Origin: Argopecten irradians
Lineage: Eukaryota; Mollusca; Bivalvia; Pectinida; Pectinidae
DNA length: 64,000 nt
Direction of reading: 5' to 3'
Assembly (NCBI RefSeq): GCF_041381155.1
Contig: NC_091142.1
Span: 21,848,362 to 21,912,361 of the forward strand
Part shown: one piece after another, positions 1 to 10,263 of the stretch
Layout of the letters: each line of letters starts with the position of its first letter
Position numbering within the stretch: the stretch's first letter is position 1
Program-made: the position numbers and the translations under genes
Notes under the pieces: generated by a model
What the model was told of the DNA's origin: nothing
The model's input: the letters and a program-made list of their open reading frames with translations, nothing else
The model's database searches: none

Positions 1-2400
1 TTAATTCAACATAGTTTCCCACTAATAACTCCAAAATGATAATTAGTTATATTTTTACATCGTTTCTTCCTTTCATTGTCGAAGTTTCTCATTCCATTAC
101 ATTACCACTTCATTTTCCTATATTATAACCAGTTTTTCTAATGTCACATCAATTCCAAATACGTTTGCATCTCTGATTAAATTATTTTTAGTGTCTGAAC
201 ATAAAATTTTCATCATGATCAATGTTATATTTAATATATTTTTTTTCCAAATCAACCATTTTGTTGTCATTATAATAAAACTGGTAATGCTATGCTGTTC
301 TTTGTTGAAATTAAGCCTCGCTCCTTCTGCCCCCAGAGAGTCAGAGCCAAAATTTATAAAATCTCTATTCCTCTTCCCCCAAGGATGTTTCTGGCCAAAT
401 TCGGTTACAATCCATGCAGTACTCTATGACTAGTAGCGATTTAAAGGATTTACCTCTATTTCCCCTATTGGGCCCTGCCCCTCCTGCCCCCAGGGGTTAG
501 AGCCAAAATTTATACAAACTCTATTCCCCAAATTTGGTTACAATCCATGTTGAACTTACTAGTATTGATTTAAAGGAAATGTTGACGGACGTGTCTGTAT
601 ACAATAGACCCGCAATAGTCTGGACACAGATAGACCGGTGAAAGGAAAAACCAAGGACAGATCTGAGTATCAACTACTGTATTCGACCCAATAAGCTCTT
701 AAAGAGCGTAAAAAATGAATAAAAAATATGGGGCACTATGATTGGTCTTTCATATATTGTCCAAAGTAAAAATCAATTTTAAAAGAATCCAGACAGTTTG
801 GACTGAGGAAGCATTCAGATTACCAAGGGTCAGTTGTACAGTATATTATTTATCAATATTTATGTTGCAGACAAAATTTAAGCGAATATTTCTTTGTCCT
901 GTACAATCACAAAAACATTTCCCTGAGAAAAGTTACTGGTAATCCCTTACACACAGATAAGTGCTAAATGGAAATTAAATAACAAATGATAGAAGACTAG
1001 TCTAGAACACCAGTCTTCAATTCATCTTTATCATAAGACTTAAAGATGCTCCACTGCTGACAAATGGAATCTTTTCTCTATCAAAAAAGGCGAATTGGTA
1101 TTTTTCCTCTGTTAAGATGAAAGTATTAAAAAAAATTGAGTCTTGAAAATATTCTGTGGCATTATGTCCTATAAGGAATGAAGTACTAAAGTTATCTTAT
1201 ATTATTTTTTTGTGTTAATTAAAATCAATTATTGTTCAAATGTTGAGTATTGTTAATGCTCTGTCAGCGGTGGAGCATTTGAAAAAAAATTGTAGGAGCA
1301 CATTTTTTACATTGTATTGGTCATTTCTCAAAAATTTATAAAAAGTTTAACAAGAAATATGTCTGTTAGACATGAAGTGCTCGTTAAATGCTTCCTAACC
1401 TTAATTTCCGCTATGAAATCATCGTCTGCAACATGTGTACATAGCACTTTCGCTCATTATCCTTGGGACTATTGCAAGGAGATGGTTTACGCCCTTTGTG
1501 TAATAAATACTTTCCTTTACTTAATAAGAACTTTAAATGTGAAATTACTTTTGAAGTTTTTTGTTACATAAAAGTGTGTTTATTACCATATTGATATTGA
1601 TATGATACACTTGTTTCGCTGTTCAAAATAATTGTCCGCCAGAACACCGTCTAGTCTCTGTGCACGTGTTGACTTACCTTTGTCATGCTTAACGCCTTTC
1701 TGGGGTACATTAGATCTAGAGCTCAGACACTCAGATAATTTTATAATGTGTTTTTTTATATTCTGTTTCCCTTACGCAAAGCTGTGTAATTGTATAAATA
1801 TTAATTAGAACTGCAGCAAATGCGGTCTATGGTCACAGGGTTAAGTAAGCAAAAGTGCAACGTACACCTAGAACCTAGGATGATGTGAAATAAATTAAAT
1901 ATGTGGCCGGTATTAAAAGTTATCTGTTTCGTCACTTTCTTTTATTAACTATATAAACCTAAATTGCACTGTATTGTTTCGGAAGTTTCAAAAGTCGATC
2001 AGATGCTTAGAATATTGTGACCGATGCTAGAGTTTGTATGATATGCCGCTTGAAGTTTACACAAAACAAATGCGTTTAGCACTGTGTTATGCCATTATTA
2101 TTAATTTATAGTAGATTATCGCTGACAAGTTTATCTTAATATATGTTTTTGAAAGTTTGGTGTCACTAAATCATGGCTAAATCTATTAAACGCTACAAGA
2201 CACTGACTTCCAGTATCACATGCGCAGTTTGAATCTGCGCATAGCGGATGTACACAGACTCTACTCCCGACAAGGAAAATAATAGTACGAATACACTCGC
2301 ACTAAAAACAGGATGAAAACATTGTACATGGTCATTATACATGTTAAGTATCATTGTACAAAACTATTTTACTGCAGCACAAAGTCTTTCTTAAAGGTCA
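1..2400. other. Intergenic stretch without a recognisable gene
   Basis: Short open frames here have no recognisable domains, no paired splice signals and low-complexity AT-rich translations, so I call no gene. The only structured part is a degenerate stretch of GC-rich satellite monomers near 305-580. A TIR-like fragment (ATAGACCCGCAATAGTCTGG, about 604-623) resembles the end of a pogo-like MITE seen better at 21.3 kb, but its partner end is unclear. Confidence 0.6.
305..580 (-). repeat. Degenerate copies of the ~157-bp GC-rich satellite monomer
   Basis: Read on the minus strand, this stretch matches the monomers arrayed at 25.1-26.2 kb: an AATAGGGGAAATAGAGGTAA-type block, a CCCC-rich block and an AACCAAATTTGG-type block. 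Two diverged monomers are visible. No terminal hairpin survives, so this is an old or truncated copy. Confidence 0.7.
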
Positions 2401-5400
2401 TCACGTTTTCTTTCCAAATCGTACATTGATAGCACTTAGAACACTGGCCCAACGTTCTTCTAAACGATCTGCTGATGGATCAGCCACAAACCTGTAATGA
2501 GGCATTGGTTTTGGAGACTGGTCTCCAATATTGCCAAAGTTCAATTCCTTTTCATAAACATTAAGTGCTTCATCAGCCTGGTGAAAGAATCCAGAACTTT
2601 TTGTCTTGAGAGTTTCTGTTAAACCTTTACAAAGATATTTGTGATTCACAACCAACCAAGACACAATTATTGCTTCAACACTAAGTTTTCCAGCTCTCGA
2701 AAGAATCGTTATCGGAGAACTTTCAAGCAAGACATCATGCTCAGAATCATAAAAATATACCACCATTTCATTGCCCTTGACCCCAATACAGGGAAACAGA
2801 AACTGAGAATACTCTGGGTGTCTTTGCTTCTGTAGAAAAGAGAAAACAATAGTTTCAGCTATGATTTGTTGATTCCTTGAGAGATTGACTTCCACGGGTG
2901 CCCAGCCATGACTGTCACAATCCAGTTCGTCTTTTAACGCTTCTATTATCACACTTTGGTTGACAATGACATCTACGTTACCATGCCAGACTGACGGGTT
3001 TCCTGTAGTGATAAATAACATACAATATGTCACAATACAATATGTGTTACAATACAGGTAATGAATTTTATTTAACTCATGTGTAGTTGTTTCAGTTTAC
3101 TGAGGTAATTTGATACAGTTCAGCCACAGGGGCAAGTAAATACTGTTAATCTTGTAAGTTGTATCAGCACTGTATGTCATATCCTAATATTAGGATTTCA
3201 CGTACAGTACCGAGGGGTTTCATTATCGGGCGGTACCCGGTACTTTTTGCCGGTTAAACCTGGTTGTGGTACCGCCTGATTTGACGTAAATTACATTAAA
3301 TACCATACAGATAGTATTGATAAGTACCCCCTGAAATTGCAATTGTACCGTCTCTTATGAAAGATAATGAAACCCCTGAGTACCTATTGACAATTAAACA
3401 TAATGAATATTTTGCGTACCCCTGTGGTTGACCCTTATAAAATTTCCTCAGACCTCTGGTTACATTTTTAAAATTTGCCCACTATGAGCTAGGTATACAA
3501 ATAATTTATTTAGGCTTTTATTTTTTAACAAACAACCTGTGTCAGAACACAACATGTGTAACAATATATACATGTGTACAATTTGGTTCAACTAATGTGC
3601 AGTTGTTTCAGTTTATTGAGGTGATTCGATACAGTTGAGCCACAAGGGCATGTAAATACTGTTCATCTTGTACATTGTAAGGCCAAAAAAATATATACAT
3701 ATTTATCTGTTTAGGGTCCTTCGACCCTACCTAGATTTTACCCCCTGGCCCTAAACTTTTTATTGATAAAAATTGAAAATCTTGTGATGCATCATTTTCG
3801 TTTGTGTCCATGGCAAAGTCCCTCAATTTTTGGGACTTTGCAATCGAACGCACCCAAAAAATGGCGTCCATGACAAGTGAGCAGGCTGGCCAAACGCAGG
3901 CAAACTAACCGAGGTACAGACGCAAAACGCCAGTTGGATTATGAATGGCAATCACCAATTAATTAACACCTCAGGCACAATATTCTAGGTCCTGTCAGTG
4001 GGTATTTTTGGTGTGTGACCCACTCAGCATGGTATTGCTAGCATGTTGTGTCAGTACTGCGGTGCCAGTGAGTGACAGCGCTGTGTTGATGTTTTGTCTG
4101 GATTAAATATCGCTTGTGAATTAAATATTTTGTTTCAATCCAAAGTTCGTGTACATATTTATTTTATTTCAAACTTCTTTGACAATATGCAGTCTGCGTG
4201 TAGATTATTTTGTATATCTACAAGTCTATAAAGCGAAAATGAAAAAGGCAAGCTTTTCCATTATTAAAGATATAGAATCTAACATATATTGCAAAATTGA
4301 AACAAGTTAAAAAAGAAAAAAAAGAAAAGACAATTATTTGTAAAAGAGAAAGAGACAATGTACAGCAGCATGTTAAAGTTTGGTGAACAATATGAATTAA
4401 CTTTCTGAGAAATAGCGGTAACAAACTTTAACTATCAAAATCCAAGATGGCCACCTGTCGGCCATCTTGTTGACAGATAAGTCCCAAAATGCAATATGCA
4501 CAACTAGGGCCATAGGGGAACCTACATATGAAATTTGAAAAAGATCCCTTTAGTACTTTCTGAGAAATAGCAGACGGAAGGACGGACAGACGACGGACCA
4601 TGGACGAAAGACAATTTGAATAGCCCACCATCTGATGATGGTGGGCTAAAAAAAATCTGACCTACCTACCCTATTTTTTGGCCTTATGTGACCCAAAACA
4701 AACATTTTTTTTTTTTTGGCCTAAGTTGTATCAGTGCCATACGTCATATTCTAATATTAGAATTTGACATACCTATAAACTATTAGGTATACATAATGAA
4801 TAATTTGCGTGCCCCTGTAGTTAAGCCTAAAAATTCCCTTTGTTTCATTTTTTTTTTTTTTAACAAATTTGCCCACTATGAGATAGGTATATATACACCA
4901 TTGACATTCATTGATAAGTATGAGAAAAGGTGTTTTAAAATAAATATTTATAGGTAGCAAAAATATCACCAAAGTGCAAATTATTGGAGCTTCAGTATTC
5001 TCCAACATAGGAATGATTTCAAAATTTTATCTTTAAGAGTTACTTCCCCTAGGTCACTTTTCTTTTAACAATAGGCGAATAAATAAGTTTCTATTAGGAA
5101 ACTATACAATGATCAACCTACATTTACATGTAGCTACATTGTGCTGTAGGTCGGATTGACATACATAAAAAAATGCTGGCTTAAAATCTAGTAGTGAGCT
5201 ACATATATTTAAATTAATTCAACCAGTTTGATACAAAATAATTAATTATAACATTAAACAATTTTACCTATGCCAGTGTCTCCGAATCTTCCTGACATTT
5301 CACATCCTGCATCTAGACATGGACAAGAATCTGTGGCCTTTCCTTCCATCTCTCTGCGCTGTCTATCAATGAGAAAGTGTGATGATGTACATAGCTTCCC

Positions 5401-7359
5401 AAATAAGTGATTGGCCAAAATGATTGCAATGTCCGTTTCTTCTAGTCCTTCCAAACCCCTAAATGGAGCATGAGCATCTGGAATCAAAACCAAAATAAAA
5501 TGTATTAATATCCATTTATTGGTTAGTTTGTTAGTCAATTCCAAACAAATAAATTTAGAAATACATGTACCGGTTTGCCAAAACCAATCAAATGAATATG
5601 GTAGAAGAATTAGTCACAATACATATGGAAAATGTAGCCTTTATATAAAGATTACTAAATCCGTGGAAATAAACATGTACATCGATATCATAGAAAAAAA
5701 TAAAATTATTTGTTAAATATGTTTCAATATCAACATTCGGTTCATGGATGTGTGAGATTCATAAGGTATTTATACTGCCTCACATGGGATTCAAACTGAT
5801 CATGACCAGGATTGTGTTAATTAATACAAATACCCCCAATATTCCTATGGTTATCTCTGTCGTTATATATCCACCCCTGGCATAACTGAAGGCTTGTGTG
5901 TGGCAACAAATGAGGGAAGTCGTTTGGTCCTTTGATGTATAAATTGTACATGTATATTGTACACATCAAAAGAATCAAATGATGTACACTGTACTTTGCA
6001 CACGTGTAAAAGGAGAGGAGAAAATGTAGTGGCTAGACAAGGATTCGAATCCAGGACCTGGGACCTCCGAACACTAGCTGAATGCACTACCACTGAGCTA
6101 CCTCGTTGATGGTGATCGGCCCAGTCCAATCCCGCTACACCCCTTGAAGACGTTCACAAGACCCTTAGGGTTTTATTAACTGATACCATCACCTTGGTTG
6201 GGTATTTTAGTTGGGCACCAATTTTGTACCAGTAGACGAGAAAATGTAGTGGCTAGACTGAGATTTGAACCTTGGACCTCCACACACTATAACCGAATGC
6301 TCTACGCTGAGCTACCTGGTCACCAATGATAGACGCTTCAAATATATCAAGGACGTATATGAGAAGGTAAGTCACACTGGGTTTTGGGGAAGTCCAAGGA
6401 GGCGCTTTTGTGTTTGTGCACTGACCGTGACGTTGGGCGACGATGATTTTCCTTTGATATCCGCCGGCGCAGCCTTTGATGTAGCTTGCGGGTGCGAGGG
6501 TTACCGTCTTACTTTCTGAAGCGGTGCTGTCATTTCATGAGCTGTCATTTTTTTTAACGAAAATTTAAGACATATCCCCTAAACATTCCGTCTTTAAAGC
6601 AAGTTATAAACGTCGTGAAATTTAATAAACTTTACAATGGTGTTTCGTTTGACTCGCTAAGACAAGTATTTGTTGAGAAAAACGTGTTTTATTCGCGGTT
6701 TCCATAGGCGTCTCGCGCGATGTTTATGTGAATGTCAATAGACCCGACACGAAATCCTGGGAAATATTATAAATCCTTGATACAATGTACATATTTGGTG
6801 ATGGTAGTGGCATTATTAATTATAACCACTGGCTGCCATTTGTGGTCCAACAAAATAAATAAATTACAATAACTGAATATATAACTCATAATCAACAAAG
6901 CGAAACTTTATTTGAATGAGTTGACTTACCAATATTTTCCATCTTTACCAGGAAGTGTAAAAGCATTTCCAACACATAGTTTTCTTTGTCATTTGTCGGC
7001 ATCTCATCATTTTTCAAAAATTCTTGCAAAATACGAAATCCTCTTTCATACAGACTAGAGAAAGAATACTCTTCAATGCTTTCTGCCAACCTACAAAATG
7101 CAGTCGAAAAATGTGATCCGTCAATTGCGTTAGAGTTCTCAACGTTCAATAGGTTGATCTTGAGGAAGTTTGTCGAGTACTTGCAACACATACTTTGCGC
7201 GTTTACAGCCACTGTTCTGAGTAACTTTTCGGTAATGGCTGTGTGGATATGACATGTTTCCGAGCGACAACTGTCGATCCGGCATCTCTTGTTATTACCA
7301 AAGACTTCTCTTGAGCTCGAGTCGCTGGTTGATCCAAAATTACGTTTCGTCCCCGCCAT
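2401..7359 (-). CDS. Three-exon gene, 413-aa protein of unknown function
   Basis: Exons on the minus strand are 7359-6930 (ATG at 7359), 5477-5268 and 3002-2401 (stop). Donors are GTAAGT and GTAAAA and all acceptors end in CAG. Phases agree (1 and 1), and the summed exons give 414 codons including the stop. The N-terminus is Ser-rich and basic. Exon 2 carries a Cys cluster (SCPCLDAGC). Exon 3 holds SVWHGNVDVIV, then APVEVN, then QIIAETIVFSFLQK. The spacing of Asp and of E-x-(K/N) recalls a PD-(D/E)XK nuclease core with the Lys replaced by Asn, but that is only a weak inference; no family can be named. Exon 1 and its upstream DNA are duplicated at 8.5-10.3 kb, so transcripts could start from either copy. 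Intron 2 is swollen by a tandem duplication and at least three small transposons. Confidence 0.8.
3212..3378. mobile_element. 167-bp MITE with 16-bp terminal inverted repeats
   Basis: The left end GAGGGGTTTCATTATC and the right end GATAATGAAACCCCTG are inverted repeats with one mismatch. AGTACC flanks both sides (3206-3211 and 3379-3384) as a likely 6-bp target-site duplication. The paralogous segment near 4770 lacks the insert. Superfamily not assigned. Confidence 0.75.
3680..4722. mobile_element. hAT-like non-autonomous element, ~1.04 kb, 8-bp TSD
   Basis: The ends are AGGCCAAAAAAA and TTTTTTTTTTGGCCT. The flanks are ACATTGTA (3672-3679) and AAGTTGTA (4723-4730). The empty homologous site near 3150 reads AAGTTGTA once, so the TSD is 8 bp with two later changes on the left. 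An 8-bp TSD suits hAT. No transposase frame is visible. A second, hairpin-ended element sits inside it at about 4405-4648. Confidence 0.7.
4405..4648 (-). mobile_element. Hairpin-ended repeat nested inside the hAT-like element
   Basis: The right end is a near-perfect palindrome (TAGCCCACCATC / GATGGTGGGCTA, 4621-4648), preceded by a run of GACGGA-type repeats. Read on the minus strand this is a hairpin followed by CGTCCGTC repeats, the same architecture as the start of the element at 25.02 kb, so I take it as a relative. The left limit is uncertain. Confidence 0.5.
6018..6106 (-). repeat. tRNA-derived SINE head, copy 1
   Basis: On the minus strand a box A-like TAGCTCAGTGGTAG and a box B-like GGATTCGAATCC have tRNA-like spacing. 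The would-be acceptor ends do not pair and there is no clean anticodon arm, so this is a SINE head and not a functional tRNA. The trailing sequence (GAGAAAATGTAGTGGCTAGAC on +) is shared with copy 2. Confidence 0.65.
6240..6325 (-). repeat. tRNA-derived SINE head, copy 2
   Basis: This has the same layout as the copy about 220 bp upstream: box A TAGCTCAGCGTAGAGC and box B GGTTCAAATC on the minus strand, followed by the shared GTGGCTAGAC-type tail. It is more diverged than copy 1. It lies in intron 1 of the 413-aa gene. Confidence 0.65.
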
Positions 7360-7629
7360 TTTATATAAATCGTTTTGTTGTATTTTTCGTTAGTTTCGTA
7401 TTCGACTATTTTATGCACTGATATAGGCCTATCGTATAGATGTGTCGTCTCGCTGGAGCTGTTCATGATTGATGGTGTTGATGATTACTTTGGTGGTGAT
7501 ATTTACGATGTAGCAGGCCTAAATACGAAAAAAAATATTATTCGGTGACACTTGCCGTAGTTTCGCATTTTCTATGAAAAGCGAAAGTGAAAATGAAAGT
7601 AAAGTGCGGTTCCCCACATTCAGATCTCT

Positions 7630-7985
7630 TCTTCTTCTTTGGTTTGTCACCAGCCGTCAATAGTGACGATTTTAGGTGAGTGATTGGCTCAGTGGCGTGG
7701 GGGAAGGGGTTATATACAGTGCTTTTTCTTTTTCTTTTTTTTCTGGTGCTGGAATAAATAAAGTAGATAGGTTAAAATCATGATAAAAAATGAGGTGTTT
7801 ATTTGTGAGTGGGGGCTTCAAGGGCTACGTTGTTTATGTTTGCCTTGAAGCCCTCCAGTGTAGTGTTTTGTACTGTTGCCACAGGGAGGAGATTCCAGTA
7901 TGTGATGGAGTGTGTGAAAAAGGAGTACTTAAATGTATCCTTTGTGGCGGCGATGTGTCTGTCTTGTCTTGACAAGGAAAGTTGA
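7630..7985 (-). mobile_element. 3' end of a minus-strand LINE (copy in unit 1)
   Basis: The minus strand translates to a typical LINE ORF2 C-terminus: HIAATKDTFKYSFFTHSI followed by TYWNLLP, then GFKANINNV and a stop. This matches the 'FFxxxxxxWNxLP ... FK' ending of CR1/Jockey-type reverse transcriptase proteins. A short 3' UTR with an AAGAAGAAG-like tail follows toward 7630. The 5' part of this LINE probably lies at 14.84-15.3 kb, beyond the inserted plus-strand LINE. Confidence 0.75.
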
Positions 7986-8491
7986 TCGGTTTATCGACAT
8001 AAACGACAGAGTCACACCTCAATCCATCGTTGAACAATACGAAAGGTTAACACAAATCGGTCAGCGTTATGGAAACAACCTTCATATAGTGTTTCTGGAG
8101 TGCCCCTATTATTCGATCGAAATTTGGAATCGTCTGAAAGGTCACAACGCCAGCGAAGTATTCAAAAGTAATACAAAAAAAACTAGAAGGGACTATTGAT
8201 GAACTCAACAACATCATTCGAGACCTAAACAGGTCACTCGGAATTCATGCCCCTAAATTCCCAAAAGATATGTGTACATCTCGAATACACAACAGGATAA
8301 ATACATCTAAGAAAATCTCATACAACCTACTTAAAGATGGAGTTCACCCAGGTGATATGTTAGCTAAACATTGGCTAAGGAGGTTGATAGTAACACTGGT
8401 GAAAAACTCACTGTGTATGAACACATTAAACTGTTACGAACTAACTACTCTGATTTCATTACCAAAACACACAGTTTGTAAATACTATTCC
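7986..8491 (+). mobile_element. 5' fragment of the plus-strand CR1-like LINE (SGNH part)
   Basis: This duplicated fragment of the LINE start translates as an SGNH/GDSL-hydrolase-like C-terminal half: TPQSIVEQYERLTQIGQ, HIVFLECPYYS, then LLKDGVHPGDMLAKHW. The DGVHP box fits the D-x-x-H block V of SGNH hydrolases. One extra A in an A-run near 8176 separates the two halves into different frames. The fragment stops at the duplication boundary. Confidence 0.7.
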
Positions 8492-8722
8492 CGGTTCATA
8501 GGCGTCTCGCGTGGTGTTTAGTAATGTAAAGAGAAGACAGACACGAATCCTTCTCACTTATAAATCCTTGATACAATGTACATATTTGGTGATGGTAGTG
8601 GCATTATTAATTATAACCACTGGCTGCCATTTGTGGTCCCACAAAATAAATAAATTACAATAACTGAATATATATAACTCATAATCAACAAAGCGAAACT
8701 TTATTTGAATGAGTTGACTTAC

Positions 8723-9152
8723 CAATATTTTCCATCTTTACTAGGAAGTGTAAAAGCATTTCCAACACATAGTTTTCTTTGTCATTTGTCGGCATCTCAT
8801 CATTTTTCAAAAATTCTTGCAAAATACGAAATCCTCTTTCATACAGACTAGAGAAAGAATGCTCTTCAACGCTTTCTGCCAACCTACAAAATGCAGTCGA
8901 AAAATGTGATCCGTCAATTGCGTTAGAGTTCTCAACGTTCAATAGGTTGATCTTGAGGAAGTTTGTCGAGTACTTGCAACACATACTTTGCGCGTTTACA
9001 GCCACTGTTCTGAGTAACTTTTCGGTAATGGCTGTGTGGATATGACATGTTTCCGAGCGACAACTGTCGATCCGGCATCTCTTGTTATTTCCAAAGACTT
9101 CTCTTGAGCTCGAGTCGCTGGTTGATCCAAAATTACGTTTCGTCCCCGCCAT
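8723..9152 (-). CDS. Duplicate first coding exon of the 413-aa gene
   Basis: This is a 430-nt copy of exon 1 with the same ATG context and the same GTAAGT donor after phase 1. The protein differs from copy A only around SIEEYSFSS (SVEEHSFSS here). Nothing visible disables it. Splicing from this donor to exon 2 at 5477 would skip copy A and give an almost identical protein. Being farther from exon 2, it could be an alternative promoter and first exon or simply an unused duplicate. Confidence 0.7.
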
Positions 9153-9399
9153 TTTATATAAATCGTTTTGTTGTATTTTTCGTTAGTTTCGTATTCGACT
9201 ATTTTATGCACTGATATAGGCCTATCGTATAGATGTGTTGTCTCGCTGGAGCTGTTCATAATTGATGGTGTTGATGATTACTTTGGTGGTGATATTTACG
9301 ATGTAGCAGGCCTAAATACGAAAAAAAAATATTATTCGGTGACACTTGCCGTAGTTTCGCATTTTCTATGAAAAGCGAAAGTGAAAATGAAAGTAACGT

Positions 9400-9749
9400 G
9401 CGGTTCCCCACATTCAGATCTCTTCTTCTTCTTTGGTTTGTCACCAGCCGTCAATAGTGACGATTTTAGGTGAGTGATTGGCTCAGTGGCGTGGGGGAAG
9501 GGGTTAAATACAGTGCTTTTTCTTTTTCTTTTTTTTCTGGTGCTGGAATAAATCATAAAAGTAATGAGGTGTTTATTTGTGAGTGGGGGCTTCAAGGGCT
9601 ACGTTGTTTATGTTTGCCTTGAAGCCCTCCAGTGTAGTGTTTTGTACTGTTGCCACAGGGAGGAGATTCCAGTATGTGATGGAGTGTGTGAAAAAGGAGT
9701 ACTTAAATGTATCCTTTGTGGCGGCGATGTGTCTGTCTTGTCTTGACAA
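9400..9749 (-). mobile_element. 3' end of a minus-strand LINE (copy in unit 2)
   Basis: This second copy of the LINE C-terminus and 3' UTR, produced by the segmental duplication, has the same YWNLLP ending on the minus strand. It abuts the truncated 5' end of the plus-strand LINE at about 9749. Confidence 0.75.
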
Positions 9750-10263
9750 GGAAAGTTGATCGGTTTATCGACATAAACGACAGAGTCACACCTCAATCCA
9801 TCGTTGAACAATACGAAAGGTTAACACAAATCGGTCAGCGTTATGGAAACAACCTTCATATAGTGTTTCTGGAGTGCCCCTATTATTCGATCGAAATTTG
9901 GAATCGTCTGAAAGGTCACAACGCCAGCGAAGTATTCAAAAGTAATACAAAAAAACTAGAAGGGACTATTGATGAACTCAACAACATCATTCGAGACCTA
10001 AACAGGTCACTCGGAATTCATGCCCCTAAATTCCCAAAGATATGTGTACATCTCGAAAACACAACAGGATAAATACATCTAAGAAAATCTCATACAACCT
10101 ACTTAAAGATGGAGTTCACCCAGGTGATATGTTAGCTAAACATTGGCTAAGGAGGTTGATAGTAACACTGGTGAAAACTCACTGTGTATGAACACATTAA
10201 ACTGTTACGAACTAACTACTCTGATTTCATTACCAAAACACACAGTTTGTAAATACTATCAAA

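Larger units (their letters stand above)
3025..4905. repeat. Tandem intronic duplication, each copy hit by a different transposon
   Basis: Two diverged copies, about 3025-3510 and 3545-4905, share the blocks GTTTCAGTTTA, TGTATCAG, CTAATATTAG, CATAATGAATA and TTTGCCCACTATGAG in the same order. Copy 1 is interrupted by a 167-bp inverted-repeat element and copy 2 by a ~1.04-kb one. Each copy therefore serves as the empty-site control for the insertion in the other. Both lie within intron 2 of the 413-aa gene. Confidence 0.8.
6700..10258. repeat. Tandem segmental duplication, two ~1.78-kb units
   Basis: Unit 1 is about 6700-8491 and unit 2 about 8492-10258. Each contains, in order: an intron piece, exon 1 of the 413-aa gene, its upstream DNA, the 3' end of a minus-strand LINE and the start of a plus-strand LINE. 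Differences are few: scattered substitutions, one small indel in a CTGGAATAAAT-rich spacer and a 1-base difference in an A-run. The outer break lies inside the plus-strand LINE, so the duplication happened after both LINEs had inserted. Confidence 0.9.

Noticed and set aside
6018-6325. Two tRNA-like sequences with A and B boxes
   Set aside because: Acceptor stems do not pair, anticodon arms are poor and the two share a non-tRNA tail, so they are SINE heads.
6265-6519. 84-codon plus-strand open frame
   Set aside because: Starts inside a SINE head and runs into intron 1 of the minus-strand gene; no domain or conservation signal.
7203-7466. 87-codon minus-strand open frame (and its copy at 8996-9259)
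   Set aside because: It overlaps the well-supported exon 1 in another frame and is duplicated only because the segment is.
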